From Ailurus styani (taxonomy: Eukaryota; Chordata; Mammalia; Carnivora; Ailuridae): a DNA stretch of 64,000 nt. Under the pieces are notes generated by a model that saw nothing but the letters and a program-made list of their open reading frames with translations, was not told where the DNA came from and made no database searches. Positions 11,853-25,144 of this stretch are shown here, one piece after another. The position numbers and the translations under genes were made by a program. Every line of letters begins with the position of its first letter. Within the stretch, counting starts at the first letter, position 1. The stretch is taken from contig LNAC01000101.1 of NCBI GenBank assembly GCA_002007465.1, positions 4,444,318 through 4,508,317 of the forward strand, read 5' to 3'.

Positions 11853-12057
11853 TTTTTTTTTTTTTTTAAAGATTTTATTTATTTATTTCACAGAGGGAGA
11901 GAGATCACAAGGAGGCAGAGAGGCAGGCAGAGAGAGAGAGGGGGAAGCAGGCTCCCCGCTGAGCAGGGAGCCCGATGCGGGCCTCGATCCCAGGACCCTG
12001 AGATCATGACCTGAGCCGAAAGCAGAGGCATTAACCCACTGAGCCACCCAGGCGCCC
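11853..12057 (-). mobile_element. CAN-SINE, reverse
   Basis: Poly(T) left end and tRNA-like head at right (gagccacccaggcgccc). A perfect ~20-bp target duplication ending in TTTCAAGAAGTCTT flanks it (11833-11852 and 12058-12077). Confidence 0.95.
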
Positions 12058-12077
12058 AAAAAATTTCAAGAAGTCTT

Positions 12078-12880
12078 GTTGTAAATTTCTATTCAGTGAG
12101 ATGGTGTGGGCTTGACACAGGATGTCCAAATCGACTGAAAGATGCAATTGATTCCAAAAAACAAAAAACCCCCAAACCCAAACAAAGAAACAACAAAGAA
12201 TTGAGCTAGAAACAAGCACACATATAGGTTACCTAAGTTATGATAAAATGCAATGGGAAAAGGTGGTCTTTTCAGTAAATGGTGCTAAGTCGACCAGATC
12301 CAAAAGACAGCTTCCAGAAGGACTACAGATACAGACAGAAAGTAAAACATTCCAGCTTTAAAAAGAAACCATGGGAAACATATGTCCATGCAGAAAGTTT
12401 TACATAAATGTTCAGATCAGCACTATTTATAGTAGACAAAAGGTGAAAGCAACCCAAGTGTCCACCAAAGGATGAAGGGATAAACAAAATGTGGCATAGC
12501 CATGCAATGGAATATTATTTGACAATAAAAATGAATGAAATTCTGACTCATGCTACCCCGTGGACGAACCTTGAAAACATTATACAAAGTGAAAGAAGCC
12601 AGATACAAAAGCCCACACGTCGTTTGATTCCATTTATATGAAATATGCAAAATAGGGAAATCTATAGAGACAGAAAGTAGAATCGTAGCTTAGGCCTGAG
12701 AGTGAGGGAGGGATGAGGATTAGGGTGTGATAGCTAAAGGATATAGGGTTTCTTCTTGAGGTGATGCAAATCTTAAATTGTGACGATGATTGCACTACTC
12801 TGTGATGACCTTACAAGTCACTGAATTGTACACTTTAGATGGATGGATTGTAAGGTAATACGATAAAGCCATCTTTTTTA
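12078..12880 (+). mobile_element. Old L1 3' end
   Basis: L1 ORF2 end and 3' UTR with 'agcaacccaagtgtccacc', 'caatggaatattatttgac' and 'gaattgtacactttagatgg'. Non-coding. Confidence 0.75.
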
Positions 12881-13077
12881 GTGTGTATGGGTGGCTCAGT
12901 GGCTTAAGCGTCTGCCTTTGGCTCAGGTCATGATCTCAGGGTGCTGGGGTCAAGCCCCATGTCGGGCTCCCTGCTCAGTAGGGAGTCTGCTTCTCCCTAT
13001 CATTCTCTGCCTGTGCTCTCTCCACCTGTTCTCCCTCTCTCAAATAAATAAAACTTTAAAAAAATAAAAATAAAAAA
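12881..13077 (+). mobile_element. CAN-SINE, left arm of a tail-to-tail pair
   Basis: Typical head and body. The A-rich tail runs straight into the T-rich tail of the next, inverted SINE. Confidence 0.9.
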
Positions 13078-13277
13078 ATTTTTAAAAGATTTTGTTTATT
13101 TTTTTGACACAGAGACGGAGAGAGATCACAAGTAGGCAGAGAGGCAGGCAGAGAGAGAGGAGAAAGCAGACTTCCTGCTGAATGGGGAGCCTGATGTGGG
13201 GCTTGATCCCAGGACTCTGAGATCGTGACCTGAGCTGAAGGCAGAGGCTTTAACCCACTGAGCCACCCAGGTGCCCC
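13078..13277 (-). mobile_element. CAN-SINE, right arm of a tail-to-tail pair
   Basis: Reverse copy with head 'gagccacccaggtgccccc' at the right end. With its neighbour it forms a near-400-bp inverted repeat. Confidence 0.9.
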
Positions 13278-13289
13278 CAAAATAAAAAA

Positions 13290-13500
13290 AAAATTTTAAA
13301 GGACAGTATTTTCATGTTCTTGGAGAAGGTAGTGGTTTCTCAGGACCCTAAAAGTGCTAATCATAAAGAGAAAAGCGATAAATTGAACTATGCTACATTA
13401 AGAATGTTTGTTCGTCAAAGGCACTATCCTGAGAGTAAAATGGCAACCCACAGACTGGGAGAATATACCGCAACACATATCCAGAATATATAACATCTCC
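13290..13500 (+). mobile_element. L1 ORF2 fragment
   Basis: 'gagagtaaaatggcaaccca' and 'cagactgggagaatatac' are L1 ORF2 words. Short and broken. Confidence 0.65.
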
Positions 13501-15871
13501 TAATTTTTAGGCTAATTTTTAAGTCTCTTTGTCTATTCTGGATATGTCTTGAATTTAAATCCCTTCACCAACCTGGCTGTGTAGACACTGCTGTCGGCTA
13601 TGCTAAAACCCACCAGTAGTCCCTCTTTCTTTGCAACTTCCTACAACAGAGCCTGGGAAGCCCCAAATTCACTTCCCGAGTCTTCCTGCCAGTTAGTGTG
13701 ATCATCTTACCTGGTTTTTCCAAGACTTGTCCAGTCTTAGCACCAAAAGTCCCTGGATCTCCCGCAGTCCCAGGCAAACTGAGATGGTTTGTCAGCCTAC
13801 TTACCAGTACAAGAACCATATGACCCAGTTCTAGACCAAGACCTAAATGAAATCCCTTCGAAAGCATCTGGAAAGGCTTCTGCATCCCAATAGGAAGGAT
13901 AAGGTCAGAAGGGAGCCTGCTTCCCCATCTCCCTGCTTGAACATAGGTATTATTCCTGGGGCTATGGCAGTCATTGCGCAATGGAAGAATAAAAGTGAGC
14001 ACACCAAGAGTGGAGACGCAAGAGTGCAGATGGAGCCTGGCTCCTTGGGGGAACATTGCCAGACAGTTCAGTCGCGCCAGCCACTGGGGGATCCCAGGCT
14101 TCTATTTGTTTTATTCACCATTGGTTGCATTTTCTGTTACTTGCAGCCAATAGCATTTCTAACATCCATATCATTTTTTTTCATTTGTTATGATATCTCT
14201 TAAAATTCAGCACTCAGAATTGATCTCAACATCCATTTCCTTCCCCTTCGTCTCCAATAATCCCTGGTTGCAATTGGGATCTATATGGTTCTGGTTCCAC
14301 ACCTGGATCCTAGGGTAAAACCAATTACAGGACTCAGTCTACGCTAGTTAGAACATTCCATCCCCAGCCAGCGTCCAGTCGGTCCACCTGGAATCGCTCC
14401 TTCCTGGGAATACTCCTTCTAAACCTGAGCATGGGGCACACATCCCTGAGAACTGCCAGCACCCATCACAGGGCCAGGAGGAGCTCCACCTCCTCCCCAG
14501 GACGGGTCTCCCCTGCAGAAGGGAGGGCAGAGAGACAGGGAGCAGGACCTCAGAGACCTCACTGAGCTTGGAGCAAGCCCTGCCTGAAACAACACTGTTC
14601 GGGATTTTCTCTTCAGATACTTGAGCCAATGAATTCCCTCTCTTGCTATTGAAAGTAACATAACAGACAGACACAGCAGCTCCACCAACCTCTTCGATAT
14701 GGATAAAATACCTATAATACCTAGCTATGGTCACATTAGAGTTTTAGCAGTTATGTTTCCTTATTGTGGGGCTTAGTAAGAAGGGTCTCTGTCTTCACAG
14801 AACTTCAAAGAGTAAGAGGTGTTTGGTGGCTTGTGACACCACTGTCTGGACATGAGGCCAAGTCAGAGGCCATGGAGAACTACACATGGGCTTTTCCTCC
14901 AGGATGTATCAGCTATCACTTTTGCTTTGGTTTCCCTGGTCAAGTTACACCTCCTCTGGGGAGCGAGGCGGGGGACAGATGGAAGTTCTGGTGAGCACTT
15001 GTAAAGCTGATCACAACTATCATCTCGCCATCACTCACTTGACGGAAGAGGCTCCCGGAGTCCCAGAGAAGCCAGCTCAGCAAAGGGTCCACAGGTACCC
15101 AATGTCAAAGCCACCAAGAAAGTGGAAACCTCATTGCCTTTTCTGTCCTAAGCTTCAGATTGCTTTGCACTTTCTAATGCTCCTAAGTGAGTTCATGTTC
15201 ACCCAGATTCAAGGGGGAAAGGTGAGGTCACTTTGCAGAGAACATGTGGGAGAGAGATATTGGCGTGGCCACCACATCTGGCAAAGGAAGAGGTCATGGA
15301 GGTGAACCTTCGTCACATCCTGGTGACTCTGCCTCCACGAGGGTAACTGAGAGGCATCACTGCTCCTCAGCAGGATGACCTCAGAAATCACCTTGCTAGG
15401 TAGCTGCCCCCACCCTGAGTGTCAAGTCTCACGAATTTTCCGGTACCTGAAGTGCTCCATTGATATCTGGACTAGAGTACATTAAACTTGGTGGCATTGA
15501 AGGGACCCTGAATCTCAGCAACTCATACATTTTTTGTGACACTGGAGTCCCACCACTGGTGTGTGAGGTGAGCATTCCCCCTTTTGACAAATATGGAAAC
15601 AGACCCAAAAGTTTGCGAGGTCAAGCCTAGGAGTCGGGGATGCCAATCCCTGTCCCCACAGCCTCCCAGCCCGCTGCAAGGGTTGTGGCAGGACTCCTCC
15701 AGGTTAAAAAGTGGAGCTTTTTTAGGGGAATTAGTCAAAGGGATGTAGAAGTATGGGATGTTGAAACAGAAAAAGGAAGATGTCTCCCCATCACACCTGT
15801 CTCCTGCAAGGAAAAAGTTCTTGAGTCACCTAAATTTAAACAAGAATCAACTTGTCCAAACTTCTCTTCAT

Positions 15872-15990
15872 CACATAGTGGAAACTGAGGGACAGGACAG
15901 GAAGGGGCTTGGCTAAGGTCACACAGAGGGTGAGTGGCTAAGTGGGGGGTTGAGCCGGGTTTCTGAAGCCCCTGGGCCCTCAGGGTGGGG
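15872..15990 (-). mobile_element. MIR fragment
   Basis: 'gtggaaactgagggacagga' and 'ttggctaaggtcacacagag' are antisense MIR core words. A weaker piece lies at 15575-15640. Confidence 0.7.
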
Positions 15991-16914
15991 GTTGGGGGCA
16001 GGGATAGCATGCACTTCCGTGAGATAGAACGCAGATGTCATCCTCCTTTCCAAACAGAACAGCTGGCATCCCGACTCTCAAATTTTTTAATTTTTGTGTC
16101 TTTTTAAATGTTTTCGTCAGCCATCCCCAGGGTTGTAAAAATAGAGCTGCACAGACGCAGGCAGGACTAAGCCAGGAGCCAGCCTGAATATTCAACTGAG
16201 GGGTGCAGAGCTTCAGAAAGCAGCAACGCCTGATGAATTAACCAGTATCCCTGAGCAAGGCGACTGCCTTGTTCCCACTTCCTGTTGCTCCCTCCCAGGT
16301 CGCAAACCAGAGGAGAGGAGCCCCTGCCAGAAAGGGAATGGGCTGGGTCTCTGGGTTCAAGGGAGAGTGGGTCAGAAGCCCAGTGGGGCTAGAGGAGCCA
16401 GATAGATTGGGATCACCTCTTCCAGGCAGCCTTCCAAGTTTTCAAGAAGGTACTTCACCTCCTTCAAAAGCTGTGAAGACCTGATTTCTCTTTCTCCCTA
16501 TCTGGCTCCTTTAAACACACTCTTTGGCATCTGGAAGCCCACCCAGGGGGCTGCCTTATCCATTCCAGGAATTTAAGGTCATAGCAGGGACACAGGTCCC
16601 TCAACCTCACCTAATCCTGATTTTTATCTCTCTGCGAGACTGGATGGTTAATTCGAACATCTATTTATTTATGGGTCCTGTGGACGATCACCAGGCGCCA
16701 GCCAGTCCATGTGTCAGGTACAGATGAGGCTAAGAAGGACATGCTGACCTGGAAGACACTTATAGTCACCCGGGGGCATAGGGTGTGGGCAGGTCACTGT
16801 GATAAGCTGGCTGATAGCTAAAGGTGCCATCACAAGCTAGGGCCACCAGGTAGGGACAGGGTAGAGGCTCTGCCTACCTCTGCCTCTTCCCCCACCTGCT
16901 TTCTGTCCCCATCT

Positions 16915-17110
16915 ACACTAGCTGCCATATGGGCCTTGTTTCAGTGCCCCTCCCACCAAGGCCATGTCCCTCCACCCCCGGGGTCTTCACACATCACCCC
17001 TTTCCCATTACCCCACCACCCCCTCTGCCTAGCTAACTCCTGCTCCTCCTTCTCATCCCAGTTTATATGTCTGTCCCTCCCTCCCTTCAGCCCTCACTCC
17101 CTCTCATGGA
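16915..17110 (+). mobile_element. L2 3' fragment
   Basis: C/T-rich L2-type text, including a 'cctagctaactcctgctcc' then 'cttctcatcccag' stretch. Confidence 0.5.
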
Positions 17111-18254
17111 ATCCACATAGCAGTGGGTACTCATCAAGGTCTCCACCACCAGGGACCTGATCCTCAGCTTCCTGGATCCAGAAACCATTTTCCAGAGGCT
17201 TCAGTGGGGAGGAGTTTCTGGGGGCTGGAACCTGGGAGACCACCCTATCCACAGGAGAGCTGAGGTCCCCCAGACAGCTGAATTGCTCAGGTTCAAGGTC
17301 CTGGTGTCCATTCAGTGCTGGCATATATGCCCTGGGGCTCCCGGGGCCTCCTGAGCATCCTTGATGGCTACCCCTACTCTGAATCTATACAGGGGAGAGA
17401 GTGGGGTTCCTCGTGGCCCACCACCACCTTCTCCTTTGCTCGTGTGGCTTATGCTCAGGAAGGCAGGGATGGGGTCAGCCTTCCCCACACGATCCTGCAC
17501 CTAGGACAGGACTAAGCATACTGAAGACCTCTTTTTTTCCTTCCGCCTGCAGAGATTGGGTGGAACCTGAACCAGAGCCCAGACTGAGAAGACAGCATGA
17601 GTCCTGGTTCAAATCTAATGCAGCCACAGATGAATGCCCAGCCTTCCTGACAAGAAGGAGCAGGAGGAGGCCCCCCGAGAGGCCAGTCATTGCCCCTGGA
17701 GGCTGGATCTTCCTCTGGAGGAAGGGCTTGTGGAACAGCCACCAGTTGGGTGTTTGTGTCGTGTTCAGGTCCCGGCACATGGACATGCAGTCACGTGGGT
17801 AACCTCTCCCACCTCCGTGCGCCGCCCCGGTCCTTGATGGGGCTGAGGATTATACTCACTGTTGGGGTGTATCCTTTCACTCACAGCCTCCCAGTAGGGA
17901 TACAAATCATCTCACCAAGAAATTGCATGTTGTGTTCCAGTCACACTGGAGCAAAATCATAATCTCAGCTATCTGTCACCTCCCCTGGGCTCAGCAGGCC
18001 CTTGAGGGCCACAGTAGCCAGGAAATATGGGATCTGATGACAGTCGGCCTGAGAGGACCCTCACTCTGACCTCACACCCTCCCCTCCCCCAGAGAGAGGC
18101 ACTTCTCTCAAGAGCCACCATCTCTCCTACATCTTTCTGTTCTGGAGCCCAGGTCCTAGTCTCTGACCTTCTTTTCTGAAAGTCAGAGGGATTTTTTTGT
18201 GGTTCCCAGAAGCCCAGGGATCTGTCTTAACCCCCGAGGAGGCAGACTGCCTGT

Positions 18255-18440
18255 TTCAAGCCCACACTCCACCCCTTACTAGCTGTGCGGTCTTGAGCAA
18301 GTGGCTGAACCTCTCTGAGCCTTGGTTTCCACATCCACAAATGGGGACAATACTAGTACCTGCCTCAGGCCTTGCTGTGAGGATAAGTGGGACAATATGC
18401 ATAGTTAGTCCAGCAGCACACAGTAGGTGTACCATCCTTA
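18255..18440 (+). mobile_element. MIR, long copy
   Basis: 'cttactagctgtgcggtctt', 'gaacctctctgagccttggt' and 'aaatggggacaatactagta' give a nearly full MIR. Confidence 0.85.
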
Positions 18441-18719
18441 CCCTTGTGACCTGTGGCCCAGGTGCCAGCCTGAGGCAGGGACTTGTCACCTGCTGGGACC
18501 CACGCTGCAGGGAAATGGAATGTCAGAGAAAAGAGGCAAGCACAGTTGGAGCAGACTTGAGAAAGACAATGCATTTGGGAGGTCCTAGGGGTCATGCAGG
18601 CCCGGGAGGTGGGTGTGGAACCCAGGCGAGCAGGTGCAGCTGCTGGGGGCAGGGGCCAGGAGCTGTCCGGTGCTGAACGTGGAGAGGAAGGGCCAGGAAA
18701 AATCCAGTCTGTTGTGGAC

Positions 18720-19310
18720 TTCAGTTTGGTGGTTCCTCAACAAGTTAAGCATAGAGTTACCGTATGACTCAGGAATTTGCAGCCAGGTATACACCCAAAA
18801 GAACTGAGAGCAGGTGTTCAAACAAAAACTTGTGCATCAATGTTCATAACAGCACTAGTCACAATCGCCAAAAGATGGAAACAACCTAGGTGTCTTTCAA
18901 CAGAAGGATGGTAAACATTAACATGTAATCTATCCACACAATGGAATATTATTAGATCATAAAACAGAATGAAGTCCTGATGCATGGTATAGCACGGATG
19001 AACCCTGGAAATACGCTAAGTGAAAGAAGAAGGACATAGAAGACCACTGTTGGATTCTATTCACACGAACTCTCCAGAACAGGCACACGCACATACAGAA
19101 AATAGATTGGTGGTTTCCAGCGGCTGAGGGAGGGGAGCATGAAAAGTGATGGCAAATGGGTTTGGAGTGATGAGAAAGTTCTGGAACTAGATGGTGGTGC
19201 TGGTCGCACAGCATGGCAAATGCACTTAATGCTACAGAATTGTGTATTTTTTAATGGTTAAAATGGTAAGTTTTATGTTACATGTATCTTACCACAATTT
19301 TAAAAAATCA
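18720..19310 (+). mobile_element. Old L1 3' end
   Basis: 'ggttcctcaacaagttaagc', 'caatggaatattattagatc' and 'ggtggtttccagcggctgag' mark L1 ORF2 end and 3' UTR. Confidence 0.75.
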
Positions 19311-19949
19311 ACTCATTTGGCCACAGGTTGACATCGTCTTCTGGTCCTTTTGCTGCCTCACAGGTTCCTTGTAGAACTGGGCTCTTCCTTCAGCCCTGGA
19401 TATCACACCATGGGAGGAGAGGCTGGGCCACTGAGGTCAGGGCAGTGAGATGGGATGGTGTTGACCACTCCCTGACTGTGACTATCAGCCACCAACCAGC
19501 TGTAGGACAATGGGTGACTGGACCAACTTCTCGGGGCTTCAGAGGCCTTCCTTTTGATGGCAGTGTTGGACTAGAGGGGTGTTCTCAGAGTCTGTCTCTC
19601 CTTTCTCTGAGAGCCTAGATGCAACCACATGTCCATACCCTCCCACATGTCTGTGGAAGCATCAGAATGGGTGGCTCAGTATATCCCAGGACCTCTTGTC
19701 CAGGCTTATGGTGGCCCCAGGGGCTGTGAGGCCAGCACCCTCCCCCTGCCAGGCTCTCAGAGTCCCTCCTTTCCAATTCTGGAAAGTAGCTTAACATCAG
19801 AATTGGGGATGCTTAATATTTCCTGGATTGTAGACTTTTTTGAAAGTCAGATAAACTTGACAGACTCTCTCCCTAGAAGGGTACCCAGAGCAGGGTTAAA
19901 AGCATCTGTTTATGGTGATTTATGTTCTTCATATGGTTTAGAGATTAAT
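19311..19949. other. Intergenic, no assignable content
   Basis: Unique-looking sequence without splice-consistent coding frames or repeats I can name. Confidence 0.4.
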
Positions 19950-20115
19950 AGCAGTGTTGGCATGAGATGGACCCAAGTCCAAATCCTAACCCTACTATGA
20001 GTCATTATCCCTGTGTACATCCTGGGTTTTCCATCTGCAAAATGGGTGTATTAATAGCACCTACCTCAAGGATTAGCTAATTCATATATACCACTTGGGA
20101 GATGCTTGGCACTCA
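19950..20115 (+). mobile_element. MIR fragment
   Basis: 'ggttttccatctgcaaaatg' followed by 'tagcacctacctcaaggatt' is sense MIR. Confidence 0.75.
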
Positions 20116-20378
20116 CTAACTGCTGGCAAGCCCAGATTCATCTGTTCTGCACCTTCCCCACACTTGGGAGAGAATCCCTCCCAGCTCTCACTTCCTCAGC
20201 CAGAAGAAGCCTCCCTTTGTCATTTTGTCCTCACTCTCCCAGCCCCCTTGTCCTGCCTTCCAAATGTCATCTCTCATAATTGTCCTGCCTTTGCCTTTCC
20301 CACTGCCAGGGAAGCAGTGGTTCTCACATGTGTTCTTACAATCCAACAACTCTGCCATTGGCTCCTTCTCCCTTTTCC

Positions 20379-20591
20379 TTTCCTTTCTTTTCTTTTTTTC
20401 CTTAAGATTTTATTTATTTGACACAGAGAGAGAGAGACAGCGAGAGAGGGAACACAAGCAGGGGGAGTGGGAGAGGGAGAAGCAGGCTTCCTGCTGAGCA
20501 GGGACCCCACTATGGGACTTGATCCCAGGACCCTGGGATCATGATCTGAGCCAAAGGCAGTCACTTAACGACTGAGCCACCCAGGTGCTCC
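20379..20591 (-). mobile_element. CAN-SINE, reverse
   Basis: T-rich left end, body, and head 'gagccacccaggtgctcc'. Flanked by nearly identical TCTCCCTTTTC words on both sides. Confidence 0.9.
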
Positions 20592-20594
20592 TCT

Positions 20595-21960
20595 TTCTCC
20601 CTTTTCTAGGAGATGATCATATTGTCTACAAAATAATTTACTTTATATCTTCTATTTCAAGTCTTCAATTTCATGCCCAGTCAGTCCATGTATATTTGAA
20701 AATAGTGTAATTTCTTTTTTGAACTCTATAAATATATGTATAATATACATATTTATACACATAATATATATGTTCCTTATTTTTGCCTCTTTGATCTGTC
20801 AGTTTCTGAGAAAAATATATTCAAGTTTCCTGCTCTAATTGTGAAATTGCCCATTTCTGGTAGATCGTCTCTTTTAGCAACATGAATCCAACTTTGTCAC
20901 CTTTTAATGTGCTTCTTTGAATTTTGTTTCATCTGATATTGATGTACACTCACTGATAACCCTTTGTTAGGACTCATGTAGTATGTCTCTTTCTATTTTA
21001 TGTAGGAACTTCCTGAGTCGTTACCATTTATACGTGTCTCTTGAAGGCAGGATTGTATTTTTTTTATGTGGAGATATTTTTTCCAAATTTTAACCCATTC
21101 ACATTTATTGCAATTATTGAAATGTTTGAACTCATTCCTCATATTACTTATGTTTTCTAGTTCTTTTGTGTTTCTCTGTTGATAACATGTGATCTTAGCT
21201 CCAGATTGTGATGAATTCTTACAGAATCAACACTACTTAAATTTAATAAATTTTATTGGTTCTTAGCTAATCATTGTTTCTTGTATTTCATTTCTTAGAT
21301 TAATTTTTCTTCTTGCTAGAGCATATCAGTTAGTGCTATTTTTAAAAGAGAATTTTTTATCAATGCTAAGCATTCCAAGAAATCACATGTCTTCAGGATG
21401 TGGTTTTCTTCTTACATTAAGCTGGGTATAAAATTCTGACTTTGAAATTATTTTCCCTTAATTTTGAAGATAATTACTTCATTTTCTTCTTGTTTCTAGC
21501 ATTATGTTACTTGAAGTAGCCTGGTTTTTGTCCTGAAATATTTAGAATTTGCTATCCAGCTTTCTAAAATTTCAATACTCTGTCCAATAGTGAATCTCTT
21601 TTCATTCATCCTGCCTGGTACTGGTGACCTATTTTATTCAGAGTTCTGGGACACTGTCAACCTCAACCCTGGACAATTTCTCCCCTACATTCTTGTCTCC
21701 TTTTGGAGTAGGAAACAAAATTTCATTCTTTGTATCTCCTTTTATTTTGTACCTTCCATCTCTTTGTGCTTTTAGTGTTACATTCTGAGAGTCGTCAACT
21801 TAATCTTCCAACTCATTATTTGCTGTTCAGTTATGTCCACTCTGCTATTCAGCGTATTTATTGAGGTTATTTTCCATGACTAGATTTTAGTTTTCCAAAC
21901 TCTTCAATTAATCTTTTTGAGGGTCCAGTATTCTACTACAGCTCTCTAAGGACATTGACC
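20595..21960 (-). mobile_element. Old L1, antisense
   Basis: AT-rich reverse L1 text such as 'tctgatattgatgtacactc' and 'gaggttattttccatgac'. No frame survives. Confidence 0.6.
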
Positions 21961-22308
21961 ACACCTGTTCCAAATTGTTCTGGCTACATAACTCTCTTTC
22001 CTTGGGTATCAATTCTCAGGTTTAGGAGTTTGAAGACATCGTTCATGGGCTCATCCTTGTATCTGTATTCACTCCAGCTGGAGGCACAAATCGATTTCCC
22101 ACAGCCTGCCTTCACTCATTCGGAGGGAACAGGACGTACCATTTTGTGATCCCTGGTGTTCTGTGCTTGTGGAGGGGGGTGGTCTCCATTCTCCCTGGAT
22201 GTCACCAGCTTTTTGGGACACTGCCTATCTCTTCAGCTATACCAACAGACTCACTCCTCCCCACTTCCCCAAAACACAGATACCAGAGTTCTCTGCTTGG
22301 CCCAGTTG

Positions 22309-22310
<2 letters not shown>

Positions 22311-22346
<36 letters not shown>
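22311..22346 (+). repeat. (TG)n microsatellite
   Basis: 18 uninterrupted TG units. Confidence 0.95.
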
Positions 22347-22347
<1 letters not shown>

Positions 22348-22729
22348 CATGCATGTGGGTGGTAGGGAAGGGGGTTCAACTCAAGTGGTGGTTCCCACTG
22401 AGGTACTGTAAACAGTTAAATAGTTATTCTGCCAGGAGCACAGGGCCCTCTCGAGTCCCCAGATCACCCTCTCCAGGGCCTCTGGCCACCCCTCTCCCAT
22501 GGCTCCCATGGCTCCCTCCTTCCACCAGGCCCAGCTGCCTTCCACCTTTGACGTGTTAGGCAGTGTCTGGTTCAACGGCGGCACCATTCTTGTTTGTCAG
22601 GTCGTTGGGATTTGGGACATTCGGGGAGGCTTCAGTGTGAGTCAGACGCCACTTGACCCCACCACTTGTGTGTGCCTGTGGGTGTTTTCCTTTCTACTCA
22701 GAGCAGCGGCTCTGGATGGCAGGAATGGT

Positions 22730-22885
22730 ATGGCCTTCGGAGTTGGATGGAACCCAGGCTCCACTTTCTCAGCTTCAATTTTCACAAAATTAAAACCAGA
22801 TCATCCTGGTCTGACTTCATAGTCACGTGGGAAGATTAATGACGTGATAAAGTGTCTGGAGTACACTCAATAAATGTGGGGTCCT
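22730..22885 (+). mobile_element. MIR fragment
   Basis: 'ggaacccaggctccactttc' through 'gtacactcaataaatg' fits MIR. Confidence 0.55.
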
Positions 22886-24352
22886 TTCCCCCTTCCTCCC
22901 AACTCCTTCATCCACTAGACAAGAAACACCTCCCTAGAGCTTAAGTTTGAAGCTAGTGGTTCAGGCAGTTAGTGCTGAGGGGGTCAGAAGAGGGAGAGGT
23001 CCTGGGGTTGGGGAGCGGATAGGGCAGTCTGCGAGAACTTTCTGGGGGTGGCAGAGGCAAGCAGGGGTGAACTGAGTGGAGAAGAAAAGGGGGAAGTTGC
23101 AGGCTGTGGGGGTGGGGGGAACAGGACAAGGTCAAGAGGGGAATGTTGAGCAAACAATGGTAAGCCTTGTTTCGAGTCAGAGCCCGGGGGCTCAGCTGCT
23201 GCCAGGAGCCAGGAGATAACGCAAACGTGCGAACAGGCTTGGGTCATGGAGGGAGTGGACACAAATCCTCCAGGGCACACAGGAGTGAGCACGTTCATCC
23301 AAAATCTCCGCCCAGCACTGCCAACCAGGACTGCCACCAGCTGTCCCTGGCCAGATTCAGGGCACTTGAGTGGGAGGGTGTAAAAGTTACCCTGAAAAAA
23401 CACGTTAGCCAATAGCACGCGCCTCAAGACTCTAGCCTGTGCCTCTGGTTTGTGTGGGGCGCCTTGTGAAGGAGGGAAGGCAGCGAGCTTGGATGGGACC
23501 CCGCGCAGTGCCATCTCCGTGAGAACAGGGGTCCATAAGGTCTCTCAGCGCCTGCGTTATCCCCTGGCCAGGCCTGCCCAGGACTCCAGTCTCCCACCTG
23601 CTCTGTCCCTAGAGCCTGAACTGCTCCCACAGGACTCTGCTCTCTCAGGTGAGGGTTAGAGCTGAAGCCATTGACCCACCTACTCAGTAATCAGTAGCTG
23701 AGGTCCCCTCTGTGCACAGCCCAGGCTCAGCGCACAGGGATTTCCAGAGCACAGGAGTCAGAAAGAGAGGTTGGTGCTTGGGAAATACCAGTATGGGACC
23801 AGAATATGGGGCAGGTCTGGTCCAGGAGGCCAGTAACGCTCTGGGGACCCCAGGGAGGCACCCAGCCATCAGAGCTGGTCCTCTGGCTCCATCCTGTGGC
23901 CATCTGTGTGAACTGCAGCTCCCGCGCTCTAGCCCGCATCACCTGTCTGAGCACAAGAGAGGAGCCCAGCCAGGGAGGATGCTGCAGAATCTGGTAGAAC
24001 ACTGCTTGCATCACAGGCTGAGTCTCCTCAGGCCCACTTCTCCCCTGGCCTCTAAATTTTAAGCACCCTGATTTCTGTTCTCTTTCAGGCCCCAGCCTAT
24101 GCTTCTGAACCGGCTTCATGAAATCTAACCCAGGAGTCAAAAAATTTTATCCAAATTGCCAACGGGGCTGACGTGTTCACTGGGCAGGTGATTTGGTTCC
24201 TATTTCTATGAATTCCTGTCCTTAAGAGTCATTTTGTCACTGCCCCAACCTCATCTTTAGAGGGCTGCCACTCTGGGACTTGGGCTGACATCTTCGTCTC
24301 TGAGGCCCGGTCCCCAGGCCTGGGCAGCTTTGGATAAACACCTGCAAATGTG

Positions 24353-24532
24353 GGGCACCTGGGTGGCTCAGTCAGTTAAGTGTCTGACTCTTGATTTCGG
24401 CTTAGGTCATGATCTCAGGGTCATGAGATCGAGCCCCGCTTTGGGCTCTGCAATGAGTGTGGAACCTGCTTAAAATTCTCTCTCTCCCCCTACCCACTGC
24501 TCGTAATCCTCCCTCTCTCTCTCTCTCTCTCC
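24353..24532 (+). mobile_element. CAN-SINE without A-tail
   Basis: Head 'gggcacctgggtggctcag' and body end in a (CT)n run with no AATAAA tail, so the 3' end is lost. Confidence 0.88.
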
Positions 24533-25144
24533 CCTGTAACTGCAGCCACCAGCTTGCTCCAGCCCTTCATTTCCGCCGATGGTGCAGGGCTGGGAGAAAC
24601 AGCAGCCTGCTCCCCCACCACAAGGTCTGGGGTTGGCCCAGAAGCACTCTGGCAAAGGGAAGCAAACAGCACGTGTGAAGACACAGGTAAGATGCATCCC
24701 AGGAGCTGCAGAGGTCCAGGGTGTCTGAGAGACGTGGGCAGGGGCAGGTCAGGAACGGTCTTCCTTGGGCGCTGAAGAATCTCCCCTGTTCCCTCAGGGA
24801 GACAAAGCTGGCTTGGGACACGCACAAGCTCCTGACTCGGAAGCAGGATGATTTTTCTCTTTGGGCTCCCTGAAGTTCTTGAGGGTGGCTGGTGTTTGAG
24901 GTTCAGGCCCAGAGACAGGGTATCCTGTGGACCAGGCAGGCTGGACAAGTGTCCTCGGCCTGACACCCAGGGCTCCACCTTGTCCACAACAGCCCAGGAG
25001 GAAGGGGCAAAAAGAGCCCGGGAGGGATCAGGGAGCTTAGGGACTTTGGCCCTTCCTTCTTTCCCTGCAATTGCCTGTGTACTCACTAATCACTAGCGTC
25101 CCAGTCCCTGCCCTGCCCAGACACACAATTTCAAGAGTGGGCTG

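Larger units (their letters stand above)
13500..18250. other. Intergenic, mostly unassigned with MIR/L2 scraps
   Basis: Apart from the entries below I see no recognisable gene. Open frames up to about 150 codons lack conserved motifs and splice-consistent partners. 13570-14350 may include an old unidentified repeat. Confidence 0.35.
21961..24352. other. Intergenic with one microsatellite and one MIR
   Basis: No gene evidence. Frames up to 176 codons (minus, around 22984-23514) are low-complexity, proline- and serine-rich, and lack recognisable domains. Confidence 0.35.

Noticed and set aside
751..13277. tRNA-like sequences with 'gtggctcag' boxes
   Set aside because: These are heads of CAN-SINEs with SINE bodies and A-rich tails, not tRNA genes.
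16841..16860. Second possible CTCF site (ggccaccaggtaggga)
   Set aside because: Shares CCACCAGGT but loses the following GGCG; too weak to support.
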